Part shown: one piece after another, positions 37,666 to 50,200 of the stretch
Position numbering within the stretch: the first letter of the stretch is position 1
How the letters are laid out: every line of letters begins with the position of its first letter
Assembly (NCBI GenBank): GCA_016859345.1
Contig: CM029121.1
Location: 2,068,329 to 2,132,328 of the forward strand
Origin: Istiophorus platypterus
Taxonomy: Eukaryota > Chordata > Actinopteri > Istiophoriformes > Istiophoridae
Direction: 5' to 3'
DNA: 64,000 nt
The notes under the pieces: generated by a model
Seen by the model: only the letters and a program-made list of their open reading frames with translations
Databases searched by the model: none
Told to the model about the DNA's origin: nothing
Made by a program: the position numbers and the translations under genes

Positions 37666-38639
37666 GCTTATGTGGATCCTGCATTGTACTATGTTCTTTT
37701 TTGTCCTGCTTTGTCTCTGTCTCTCTTTGTCTCTCTCTCTCTCTCTCTCCACCCAGCTGGTCAAGGCAGACGACCTCCGACCATGAGCCGAGATCTGTTC
37801 AACGTTTCTACATGTTCTTTGTCGCTGTCACTACCTACTTGCTCATAGGGGAATGTGGAGTCTCTGTAAAAATTATTATAAAGAACTGCCTTTAAATGAA
37901 AAGTGTTCTGAGATATTGTAACTTCTGTTATGATTTGGCCATCCATAATAAGACTGACTTGACTTCACTAGTAAGGTTAGCAATGTTGTCAAAGGGCTTG
38001 CAAGACAAAGACAATTAAAGATGGCAAACTATCTAATTTAAATTTTATGTACTGTATTTAAATCTAAATCATTTTTTCCAAATAAATTTGATCTATTATT
38101 TCTAAGACACTTTCAAACTTCACTTCATTGTGGAGGAAAAAAACACATTCATTTTCATTTGTGTACTGTTTGCTTTGCGTTTTATCCAAACATTAAATTT
38201 AAAAAAAACATTTATGTGTAATTTTGAGAAAGCGATTATAGACCGAGATCAACAGGGACAGAGATCAATGGGATTTTATTTACCATATACATGTGTGTGT
38301 GTATATATATATATATAATATTTTTTCTTACCACCTTGTAAGAAAAAACATTACAAAGACTCAGGTTTGATAATCTTTCACTTTAATAAGATTCAGGGAT
38401 TAACCAGTGAACTACCTGAAAAAAAACATCATGGTTTAGCTATTAGGAATTTGTTGCTGTGTAGAGTGTTAAGATAATATTAGATAGAATAAATAATTAT
38501 TGAAATAAATGAATCAAAATTAAATTATATGCATTGACATTGAAGTCAATGCAGTTATATATATATATATATATATACATAAAAATATTTTTTTAAATAG
38601 AAGGATTTAAGATGATGGTATATCATCACAGCGTATAAT

Positions 38640-38770
38640 TCACATTCATCACAGCCTTCCAGGGACAGTTATTAAAGGGCATTGCCCCATTTGGCATTGG
38701 CAATTGGCCATTTCACAGTTATTATCCTGACAGTTATTCAGCACATCCATCAACACCTCCACCCCCCTCT
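38640..38770. promoter_or_regulatory. Candidate conserved non-coding element
   Basis: Contains gcattgccccatttggcatt, ggcaattggccatttcacag and ttattatcctgacagttatt (a TGACAG TALE-type site beside TTAT). Unique here. Composition-based. Confidence 0.35.
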
Positions 38771-40127
38771 ATCAACCTTACACCACTGCCAGCCACCCAA
38801 ACAGAAACATAGACATAGGTAGAGAGACATAGACTGAGGTGGTCATCAGCAGAGAGAGAGAGAGAGGACTAAATAGGTCTATTTGCAGGCGGTCAGAGAG
38901 TGAGAAAGAATAAGAGGAAGAGAGAAGGAGAGAAGAAGTAGGGGGTTAGACACAGAAAGTGATCTAAGGGCTCTAATTGCAGGAGAGAGAGGGGCGGGGC
39001 TTTGAAAGACAAGGACAGGATACACTGTAAAAAAAAAAAAAAAAACAACTACTCAACGGTTTCTATAATTTCTTCATTAGTTTTTATTTCAATTTAAAAC
39101 TCCCCAAGTCAAACTATCTGAACTTAAATAAGTTAAACTTATTTTGGATGTTAGATAATGTGTGTTTATGTACAATGAAAGATAGGCTAACTTTATTTAG
39201 GGTCAAAAGTGAAAGAAAGCCCACCAGGAATAGTGGAAATAATGCCTCACTTTTCATGAAAATTGGAGCCCAACTATGGTTAATCTGATGAATGTCTCTA
39301 TTCTACCTCTGCACACAGACGCTTGGTTCTCTCATAAGCTTGCATTGCTTCTGCTACCACTCTTATGCTGATGACTGCAACAATTATTTTAATTTCCCCT
39401 AACAAAACTTTTTAAGATATTTATTTAAACGCAAACAGTGGTGAGTTGAACACCCTGTTGTGTTACGCATGCACACCACCTTTTATACATGATGCTGCCA
39501 ATCGGGTAACCCCCCTGAAACACCCACAAACTGGGTTGAATGAGATGTTTCCTTTGCTCTGCCTCTGAACATTTGGCAAACCTCTCACTCTGTGGACGCT
39601 GTGGTCGATGTGGTTCTCTGTTCTGGCCCCGCAGAGATAGAGTGAGACCCCAACTTAAAACTCGAGTGATTCACATCCCATCTTCCACCACAGGCTGAAA
39701 AACTCATGGTTCTAATGTTTTACTTCCTTAAAAAAATTAAATGTAGTGTATCACTGAATATGCTTGTATCTAAGGCTCAAAGTTCATTGTTGACCTTGGA
39801 TACAGTGGTTGATAAAATAAACGGCTGTCCATTGGCAGCCATTCTAGATCTTTTAGTAGTATCACACAATATTCCTCAGCAGATGCAGTTTGGCGCTTTC
39901 ATCAAACAGTCAGTGTTGCCACGTCCTTCTTTTTAGACTTTAAGGACTTCTCAGCCATGTGGGTTTAGAGCTGAAGTTTATTCTTGAGAAAACAACCTCA
40001 CCTCAAGGTCTTTTTAAGAGCTATTCTTGATCAAACTTAACAACCTTTTTTGGAAGGGGTGGACTTAAAGTTTTTCAAATTTATTAAAAAATATGGTGCT
40101 TAAAATATATTAAAGAATTTGTTTTAA

Positions 40128-40130
<3 letters not shown>

Positions 40131-40193
<63 letters not shown>
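40131..40193. repeat. (AT)n microsatellite
   Basis: About 30 AT units, uninterrupted. Confidence 0.98.
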
Positions 40194-40199
<6 letters not shown>

Positions 40200-41559
40200 A
40201 CATAGGGCAAAGATCATTGTTGACAACAGTTGAGAAAAACAATCACACCATAGGGTCGATTTTGAAGTCTGGCCTATTATTAGATATATTATTAGAAGGT
40301 GAGTTAACACTTTTTCTTGTGTTTTATTTGTTGGATGTGGAAGAAACAAGAAGGTGACCTGAGATACCTTGACAAGGGTCAAGGTGAGGTAGGAGACTGG
40401 TCCTAGGAGGGACAAATCACGGGCCAGCACATCATCGATGCACGAGGACAGCAAAGACTATCCCATATGGTCCCAACGGCAGACATGGACATGACATGGA
40501 CATCCGCATGGACGGAGAGCCCATGCTGAACATAATGTTTTGGCTTATCAGTTGAAGAAGCTGTGCTGGAATTTTCTATCTTCATTAGCAGAGGAGTGAA
40601 TCAGCAGATTCCATATTTCTGAATATTCCAAGCTCTGCTGCAGACACTGGCACAAAAAGAGGTTTAAAGTTCACTCTGGAGTTTCAAATTTAAACACCAG
40701 CCATTATAACAACACATCACACAGCCCCTGATCACGATAGCTTTGATCAAGATCATGTGATATTATTGAAAGCTACAGCAACCCTTAAGGCCAGGAATGC
40801 TGCCCAAATCCCTGCCTCCAAGCCAACTTAGACAAGAAGTCCCCATAGTCCCTAAAATGGAAAGTTTAGGTAATGATTTTACTATCCACCTTGGTTTATT
40901 TTTCACAAAAATAAGTTTTGTTAAGATGAGCAGCTTCCAACCTGTTTCCAATCTCTACTCATCAGACTTTTTTGAGCGTGTTCCATAATCTCAGCGGTTA
41001 GCTAATATTATTTGTATTACTGACAGATATAATGGCCAAACAAACAAAGTAATTATCAAGTTGTAATTAACTGGAATTATCTTTTAACTAACTACAATGG
41101 ATTACTGATAAAAGAGAAGCTGATTTAATTAAATAGATTAAAATATTTTACAGTGTGTGACCAGGCTAGGGGTGGAGTTCTGGGGTTGGGGTGAGCTATC
41201 GAGGGGTGGTTGGTAGAAAGTGATCTAAAGCGCTGTAATTGCAGGTGGTCTGTTGGTGAAAGTGATTTTGTATCCCAGCACATCCCAGCATGCCTCTGTG
41301 GCTGTCACATCAATATTCTCCCAACCCCTCATTTATACATCAGCTGTCACCCCACCCACCCCTTCACTCTGACTACTCTCCCAGTGTGTCTCTCCTAGGC
41401 TCCTACACTGCTGGCCACTATTGCTGATTTTGATGATGCTGCACAGAAAATAATTACTGGAGAATTCAGTCATCACCCCCCCCCACCCCCTTTTCTGTCA
41501 TAGCCTAACTAACCCTCCTCTCTGTGAGGAGGGGAAATATGGATGCATGGATGGATGGA

Positions 41560-41740
41560 TGGCTGGATGGAAAGCGGGATAATAGATGAGAGATGATCAT
41601 CACTCCAAGCTTCTGTCAACTGTGACCTTTGCAGGCTGAGTGACCAAATAAAGAGCAGAGTCATTACCAGCCTTTATCCCTTTGTGTGTCTGTCGCCCCG
41701 CTGAGAGGAGAATAGCGCTGTCATTTAGGGAACCAGCTCT
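41560..41740. promoter_or_regulatory. Candidate conserved non-coding element
   Basis: Contains cagagtcattaccagccttt, atccctttgtgtgtctgtcg and gaatagcgctgtcatttagg. It follows a GGAT minisatellite (41541-41572). Non-repetitive with balanced composition in an AT-rich area. Confidence 0.33.
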
Positions 41741-42360
41741 AAATCTGGGGGTCAGGACCCCTGGAGGTCACAGGATAATTTTTCAGGGTCACAGGATATA
41801 GTTTTTACTATACAAATGATTTGCTTTTTTCCTCTTTTAGGGTTTTTTTTTTCTTATTTCTTTCACTCCAACACTGGGACAATTAAATATATGGAACATT
41901 ATGAAAAAGGGAAACTCATTCTTGAGTTTAACTGTTTACCACTGATAACATTTTTTAGAATCATTGTTTTGAATATGAGCAAAATTTTCAAGTTTTGGCG
42001 AATTATTGTTGATTCGGATAAATGTTGTTTTCTCTCTAGAATCCTGGCTAATACATCATAATTTTTGGTACCAGAATGTTGTATCTGCACTTTGGGAGCT
42101 TGCTTTAATTTTGTACCTTGACATAAATCACAGTTTTGAGAAGACATATTTTGTAACTGAAAAACGTCCAATCTACTTTTAAAAGTCTGTCACACTGATG
42201 TTCAATTTGCAAATTATTTTTATTAAAAGAAAAAAAAACACTTCCCAAATTGAACATGGTACATGATACTGATGCTGAGACACAAGGGGATACTTTGACC
42301 CATCAGTTAATCTACTCAAAACACTGTGTATGAACCATGGGGATGTGAATATACCTATAT

Positions 42361-42795
42361 AGAAGTATTTGGACAGTGACACAATTTTCATAATTTGCCT
42401 CTGTACATAGCCACAACGGGTCTGAAACCAAAACATTAGGATGTGACTGGAGTGCAGACTTTCGGCTTTAAGATGGTTTCACAAAAATATCACATTAACT
42501 GTTTAGGAATTACAACCACTGTTATACATAGTCCTGATTTTCAGGGGCTCAAAAGGAATTGGACAAACATAATTATAAGGATTATTTTTAACACCTTGAT
42601 GAAAAGCCTTTGCTATCAATCACTGCTTGAAGTCTGGAACCACTGGATATCACCAAATGCTTCTAAAATGTTTCCACCCTTGAGATGCTTTGCCAGCTCT
42701 TTACTGCAGGCGCCTTCAGTTGCTGCTTGTTTTTGGGTCTTTCTGCCCTCAGTTTTGTCTACAGTAAGTGAAAAGCTTGTCAGTTGGGTTGAGAT
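42361..42795 (-). pseudogene. Truncated Tc1/mariner copy, same family as 35140
   Basis: Begins with the terminal-repeat portion gtatttggacagtgacacaa and the sub-terminal catcaca/tcagctt region. From about 42590 the reverse complement of the transposase C-terminus is seen (matching SMGS...VIDCKGFSSKY). It is cut off by a long AT repeat at 42798. The 219-codon open + frame across it is not a gene. Confidence 0.7.

Positions 42796-42797
<2 letters not shown>

Positions 42798-42884
<87 letters not shown>
42798..42884. repeat. (AT)n microsatellite
   Basis: About 43 AT units, ending in a short CA run. Confidence 0.98.
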
Positions 42885-42889
<5 letters not shown>

Positions 42890-43516
42890 CACACACACAC
42901 ATATACATGTTGTTTCAATCAAGAAATGTTGGAATACATGAGAGCACAATATGAAAACATACTATACATTATCCATGTACCTACATCTGCTTTAATTGGC
43001 ATAAGTGCTTCCTGCTTTCAGCAGACAGATAGCTGCTGGTTGTCTGTGTGTGGCTCTGATGTGGTTGATGAGCACCAGGTATGCCAAGCAGCATCGTACT
43101 AGCTAGCAGGCAGGTTTAGACACGTAGTGAAGACCCCAGGGTCTACATATACCCCTCACTCTGCCTGAGTAAAACCTCACAGGACACAATAGACCATCAT
43201 CCTCTACTGCTTTGGTAATCACATTACCTAAGAACAATCCCCATTATGGTATCTCTGATCTTCCTAAAGCATCCAGTCATTTATTCATTTAATACAATGA
43301 TATAAATACACTTAAGAGAAAGACTTGTTCAAATTCACATTGGTATGTGAAAACTGTTTAATGATGACATGCCCTTCATCATCATTATTACTGTCCTTGT
43401 ATCATAGGCAACACAGTGAGCACTTGGATAGAAAAAACAAGTCTATCAAATTATTGGTAATTTAACAGGTAAAAAAAATATCATACAATTTCAACTCTGG
43501 CATTGTAATGACTGAT

Positions 43517-43522
43517 TTTATT
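43517..43522 (-). terminator. dnajc24: Possible dnajc24 polyadenylation signal
   Basis: TTTATT on + (AATAAA on -) about 500 bp past the dnajc24 stop. It is the nearest good signal that I noticed; its use is unproven. Confidence 0.35.
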
Positions 43523-44016
43523 TTGCTTAAGAGACATTTCAGCATTAACAGAATTTATATGAAAAATGACAAAGTTTAAATTGACTGTGCAGCTGCAGTA
43601 AAACCATGCTGTCTGTTGCCATAGTGCCACGCCAGCCAACCGTTTGACCAGCGCTCAGCCACCACTTATGATAACCTACACAAGGAAAGTTGGTCAACAA
43701 GTGGTCAATTTCACACACTTTCATTTAACATACAATCTACCCCATACATAAACAGTTTGGTTTCAATCATTTAGCCAGTGGGATGTTCTGTTTGTGCCTT
43801 TGTGCCTTGCTTTTGAGCACCTAAACAAACATAATGGACATGTTGAACTTATAATCTGAGATGTTAAGATCTATCTAAGCAATAGAGCAAAACTCTGTCC
43901 ACTTCCACCAACCCACAATACGCTTTGTTGATTTGGTGCCTTCTTCCAGGAAGGGAAATGTTGAATAAACATTTGCTCAAGAGTATCAAAGGTGAAAGGT
44001 TTCCACGCAGCTATCA

Positions 44017-44237
44017 TTATTGACCTTTTAATTTTGGAGTCTTTCTATGTAATAACCATGTAACATAAACACTGAGGGAGCATGTATCGCAGCAGACGAC
44101 CACTCCTCTGTTCTGCCCTTCCTCTGTTTCATCTTCTTCATCATCCTGCTGCATCCTCTGTGTCTCCTCTTCGACTTCCTCCTCTGAGACGCTGAATCCT
44201 CCTCCACAGCGACAACAGTATGTATATACACACTCAT
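44017..44237 (-). CDS. dnajc24: dnajc24 exon 4 (CSL zinc finger, stop)
   Basis: Begins after ttttcag, completes a split Asp codon, then ECVYTYCCRCGGGFSVSEEE, an acidic stretch, VVVCCDTCSLSVYVTW and KGQ with a TAA at 44017-44019. The acidic stretch (about 25 residues rich in Glu, Asp and Gln) lies where the human protein has a short EEVSL-type link. Confidence 0.95.
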
Positions 44238-47200
44238 CTGAAAAACACAATACAATTTTAGATGAAAAACTATAGATTCACCTGCTGTAATCAGATATTT
44301 AGCATAAAAACGTATGGGTATCATGATCATGAAACCTAATGGTAATCGAAAGCTGAAATACAGTAACTTTAAGGAGATTTGACTACATTAATTTATTTGA
44401 AACTATTAGAATAAAAACATTTATAGATTTGTAGACACATACACATGCACACATTTGAAAATTATATTAATAAATAAAAAAAAGCTGTTTAGCATGAACG
44501 TGGCAGAATTATCAACTTATCACCATATGGTGGTGAGTTGGATCAGATGGCAGGGAAGGCTGCTGGACAGACCTCCCAAACCCAAACATGTAGTGAGGAT
44601 GAACTGGGAATATCTGGCAGAGATCCCGGTCCATGAGGTCTTCAACTCCCACCACTGGAATAATTTCTGAGGTACTGGACTTTGCCATGGTTCCCCCTTG
44701 TCTCCCATCCTGTTTGTGATATTCAGTTACAAGATCTCCAGCCTTAGCTGGGATGAGGAAAGTGTCCAGTTTAGGAACCTCAAAATGTCTGCTTTTGGTG
44801 GATGATGTGGTTCTGTTGGCTTCATTAGACCATGACCTTCAACGCACAGAGGTAGTTTGCACCTAATTGTGAAGCAGCTGGGATGAGAGTCATGACCTCT
44901 AATTCTGTAGCAATGGTTCCTAAAGACGTTGGATTGCTGTATCCCAGGATCTTGATCAAAAATGACTATAAAATGGACCATGAGAAGGACAGGCAGATTG
45001 GTGCAGTGTCAGTGGTAATATATCTATATTACCACTGACACTGCACTGTGCTGGACTGTTATGGTGAAGCAAGAGCTAAGCTTGAAGGCAACATTTATTT
45101 ATTTAATTTACGATCTACATTATCTACTTCACAAACGATCATGAGTTCTGGGTTGTCCCTAATAGAATGAGATCATTGATACAAGCAGCCAAAATGAGTG
45201 TCCTCCTTAGTGTATCTGAGATATAGGCTGAGGCACTTGGATATGAGGAGGGAGCTCAGAGTAGAGTCACTGCTCCTCTCCTTGGAAAAAGCAAGTTGAG
45301 GTGGTTCCGGCATCTGATTGGGACCCCTCCTGGACACCTTCCTTCGGAGGTTTTCCTTGCACGTACAAGAGGCAGGAGACCCTGAGGTAGACCTAGAACT
45401 TGCTGTAGGGACATATCCCATCTGGCCTGGGAACACTTCAGGATTCCATTCCAGGAGCTGGAAAATGTTGCTGAGGAAAGGGACGTCTTGAATACCCTGC
45501 TTAGCCTGCTGCCAACACAACATGACGCAACCCCAGATAAGCGGAGGAAAATGAATGAATGAATGACTGAAAGAATAAGTGACGATGAGATGAGAATTAT
45601 CTCAGCATCTCTTATTTGTTATTTGTGTGTGTGTGTGTGTTGTGGTGTACATGGAGTGTAGTTACCCTGGTCCCAGGTCATGTCCTCCAGATAGACTGTT
45701 GAATCTACGGGCCAATCCTGTTTTAGTTCCTGTGCTGGAGAAACATTAATGCATCATTATATAGTAGGAGTAAAGCAGAATTATGTAAAATTTGCTGTAA
45801 ACACTAGAGTGTCTTCACTTTTTTCTATGTTTATTCAGAGTCTGGATGAGACCAAACCAGAACAGATTTTTACAATAACAAAAAAACTGGAAGTGTGTCA
45901 GCCCTTTTCCCCCTCACAGTCTTCCAATAGGTTTTCCCCAAAAATTATTTTCTCATCCATGCAGATAATAAGATCTGCTGTTATATATAAACTAGTTTCA
46001 CATTTTTCTCTGTGATCTTACAAGCAGACAAGGCCTTAAGACAAGGCTGTATGTGTGGAAGTTGGCGTAACTTCAGTGTGTGAATTGACCTCTGTTGTCA
46101 TGGTTACGATTATAAACATGAGAATAAGCTTATGGAACGTTCAAGGTTTGGTCGGAGTTAGGAAAAGCCATGGTTTGGGTAAAAATAAGTACTTCCTTAA
46201 GTTTAAAGGTTCCTTAAGGTTAGAGGACCTTTGTCATCAAGGTTACAATCATGAACACTCAAATGAGGTTGTGAAACAGTAATTGTCACGAACCAGAGAA
46301 CTATTAAAAAAAAAAAAGGTAAATGAATAGCAGTCTCAAAAGGCAAAAGTGTTTGTTTTGAACCAACCCCATCCATCATCATATTTATTTACTGATCTAA
46401 TCTGCTCCTTGCTCTCTCTGCAGTTAAAACAAAAAAAACAATGATATTGGGATTTATAGGTCACCTTTGACTTTTGTTTTGTTTTTCAACACAAGATAAA
46501 TCAAATAAAATCCATTCACATATGTAGCATATGTAGCCAGGCTACTTAGAGGGACCAAATTACATGGGTAATCTAGAAATGCGTTACATGCAATGTAGTA
46601 ACCTAATTACTCTATAACTATATAGGAACCAGAAGGAAGAACTACTTTCCACTGACTGCAAAAAAAAACAGTAAAATAAACTGGCGAGTGAAAACAATAT
46701 TTAAGTTAAAAACAGAAGGTCACAGCATTAGGGTGGATAAATGTACAGGTCTCAAACATTATTTCAATTTATTGTATTTGATATTTTATGTCACACATAG
46801 TTTCACCAATTTAAAATTTAAGGTAAGAAATTTATGTAAATTGTGTTTGACACATGCACTGATTTTGAACTTTTAAATTGTATCCATTAATGAATGTTAT
46901 ATGGTTGTCACATTCCATAAAATATCATTAATAAGATACAGTACATAGTGTTGTTTGCAAGGAATGTGTGTTTGTAAGTCAGTGTCTCCAGTGGCTTCTG
47001 AGTCTATTCAGGCCCCTTCCCCTTTTTTCACAATTAATCATTTTGAGCTTTAATTGTAAATGAATACAATTGCCATTTTTGCCCATCATCCTACACTCCA
47101 TAACTCATAATGACAAAATGAAAACATGTTCTTTTTATCTTTTTTTTTTTTTTTTTTAAATTAAAAAATGCAATCTCACATTTACCAAAGTATTCAGACC

Positions 47201-50200
47201 CTTTGCTGTGTCTAGGACTTGATTTGACTCTGCCTGTGGGGCACTGAACTGATTGGAAATTGTTGACAAAGGAACACACCCCTGTATATAAGGTTTTTCA
47301 AATCATCTGACCATGAAATTTTTGAAGACAGATAATAGCGTTAATTAGTTCGTTCATAAAATCTAAACTGCACTTGATCAACTGACCTGGGCTTTGATTC
47401 CAAATAAAATCCAATCAGAAGTGTAGAGCATTTTACTAGTGTTTCAGTGAATGCTTTTTAATGTCTACACATTTCCAAAGGCAGGGCTTCAGGGCCAGTG
47501 CATAAGCATGCCATTGAGAGCTTTTTACATTAAAAAATAAATCGGAATTGATCAGTATGAAATGAAGCATACTGTGATGCTATCAGTGAATCACTTTCAG
47601 TTTGTTGTCCTTTATATTTTAATGTTCCTTGATGGAAGTCAGTTTAAGAAACTGTGATTAATTTAGCTGCTGGTAAAAGCAGAAGTTACTCTTTATGTCA
47701 TATTGAACACAAAATAAAGCAGTGGCAGCTAGAAAACATGCATTCTGTCAACATGTATGTAAGTGTGTGAGGCAAACAATATACGAAACCATAAACAAAG
47801 AAAGATATGGAAGTTGAATTTATCCTATCAGTAAAGTGGCTTTTCAGCCAGAAGACGCAAATAAATGAGGCTAGAAGAGAGCAAGCAGGACAATGATAAC
47901 AATAATTTTTCAAATAATTTGATTAATATATTATTAATCAATTTAATAAATTAATAAATGTAATCATTTTTTCATTTCACTTTATTTTTAAATTTTTACA
48001 TTATCACTCATTTTACATGAAATATCACTTCGCAAATATCATCAACATTCATGACAAAAGTATAGAATTAACATAATTGATTTTTTTCCATCTTAAGATG
48101 CTCCTACGAGTGGTTTCTAAGAGCATATTCAGCATAATGCTTTAGGGAACCACCTTTTAAGCTTAAGAGGACTCATTACATGGATTTTATGATTAGCGTA
48201 TCTAGACTCAAGATACTTTTGGTAAACAAGGCCCTGATTGCTAGAATTCCCAAATTCTCTATTCTCAAAGAGTAAAGTGGACAGAGTCTCAGTAATCAAT
48301 GGATGGATGAAAAGTGATAAATGGATGGACTGATGGATGGGGTGATGATGAAAGGATGGATAGACAGGTGAACAGATGGATGTTCACACACTTATATTTT
48401 TTACAGTTCACTCTTGAGGAAACAGTCATTATCAACTTGTACAGTTTGACAGTGATAATGACTTTGAACCATGAATAATTAGTGCTAAACTTTGCTTGGG
48501 CTTTAATTAGTGTGAGGAATAATTGCTGCTAAACTAGTGATAATTTAAAACAGGATAAATGATGAGGAGCAGCTGGAGCTTTCAGGAAGTATTTACTCAC
48601 ATATACCAACAGAAAACAAACATCTCTTTTTTTCCCTACAATTTTATATATAAGAGGACAGTATTGTTTAACAAGTTTCCATTCATACTTTCTTTTGGGG
48701 AACCCTTATAAACATTGGAAATACACCCTGGCCACAGCCCGTGTCAGTCACATGTCTAAACAAGCACCCGAGTCAATTTTATGCAATGTCACAACAGCAA
48801 TCTTACTAGAGCAGACCTGTAACATTTCTGTAACACCTTCGACTGACACAAGTCTGATTTGAATGAAGTCAGATTAACACAGAGACTGAAGACTGAAGCC
48901 GCACAGACAAACAAGCACATAGAGAGAGGAAAATGTTCTTCTTTTTCAATATTCAAAGATCATTGTAATAAGTTTATAGTCCCTATCTTCATCTCTTAAG
49001 CACAAAAAAAATAAAATCAGTCTAGAGTTAGGTCCACAAGTATTTGGACAGTGATAAGCTTTTCAGAATTTTGCCTCTGTACACAATGGGTTTAAAATGA
49101 ACAAATCAAGATGTGATGAACTGTACACTTTCAGCTTTAATTTAAGAGGTTTAACAAAAATATCAAATTAACCGTTTAGGAATTACACACATTTTCAAAT
49201 CCATTGTGTCTGCTTACAGAGGCCATATTACAAAAATATTGTCACTGTCCAAATATTTGTGTACCTAACTGTACGAAACACAGTGAGGAGACTATATTAA
49301 GTTGGTGAGGAGGTTCTTCTCAGAACACATCATCTATAAAAACCGTTTTCCTCTTGCGGTGCAATTGAGGAAAAGAGTTTAAAAACTTGTACAACCAAAG
49401 TAATAATCTGACCAATTCTTAAATTTAAGAGGTCCAATTTAACATCCTCCCATTCAGTGTTCGTGCACCGCTTGATATTATAAAACAAGCAGCATCTAAA
49501 ATATCCTCTATCTCTATGGATTGAGGAGAACGTAGATAGGATCAACATCAGCGTCAATGCTGGTCTTATTGAGCAAATTGAACATTTTACACAATTTCTA
49601 CAATCCAAATTAAATAAAGTTCTATGATAAATTTCCTTATAAAATTCACCCTTCATGCTATTAGCTACAATTATTCAGTCACAGTGAACTGCAAACTCAG
49701 TTTTAGTGTTGCAGCGATTTCTGGCTCATATTACCTTAGATCAAAATGATTCCAATCAGTCCCATGTAGTTTCAATATTTTGGAAAAAGAGAACATTGGT
49801 ATCATATTGGTACTTGGTATCAACAGGTACCCTGAGTTGAGGAATCAGAATTGGTGTTGTGAGAGAAATTGTTGGACGAGTGCATCGCTGTAATGTCAGT
49901 GTTCTAGCCCTATATGAATGTCTGTGGTTTGCTTGAAAAGAACTGGTTTGTACAAAGCTCTGTCAGACAAAGATGCTATGCCAACTAATTTTTTGTGAGG
50001 AAATTGCACCCACACCAACATTTTCGTGCCATTTTAGTAGAGACCTCTGTCCATATTGAAAGACCTGAACAACATAAAAACAGCTAAGTCTCTCCTACGT
50101 CCTCTTTTAAGTTTTCAAAACACATAGGTGCATGAAAGCCAACATCTAGTGAGGAGTAGGACAGACATCTCAACTGACCAAACAGTTTTTTTGGTCACAA

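Larger units (their letters stand above)
36530..37970 (+). pseudogene. L2-like LINE remnant with its 3'UTR
   Basis: RT pieces on +: AVVKPLLKKLTLGPDVLANY then RPISNPPFLSEILDKAVV, DVSAAFDT, ELSWFKSYLSDRFQFVY, GSVLGPVLLTLY, a YADDT box near 37117, then LTLDGIALASSTTIWNLGVL. The tail after an (ATT)n tract (gtcaaggcagacgacctccg, ttgctcataggggaatgtgg, tctctgtaaaaattattata) is the familiar 3'UTR of this fish LINE family. Frameshifts and stops throughout. An inverted repeat at 37216-37277 replaces about 30 expected codons. Confidence 0.8.
37971..43950. other. Intergenic stretch between the LINE copy and dnajc24
   Basis: Holds three AT microsatellites, two candidate regulatory islands (38640-38770, 41560-41740), a duplicated short motif (38953 and 41215) and a truncated Tc1 copy. 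This is where immp1l would be expected by synteny; I recognise none of its exons. Confidence 0.55.

Noticed and set aside
37414..37848. 144-codon open + frame rich in Asn
   Set aside because: Translation of an ATT/AAC microsatellite inside a LINE tail.
42443..43102. 219-codon open + frame
   Set aside because: Composed of a decayed reverse-oriented Tc1 fragment plus a long AT repeat read as Tyr-Ile; no protein family.
41541..48385. GGAT-rich direct repeats (41541-41572, 48297-48385) considered as CRISPR-like
   Set aside because: Short irregular units without unique spacers, in a vertebrate genome: simple minisatellites.
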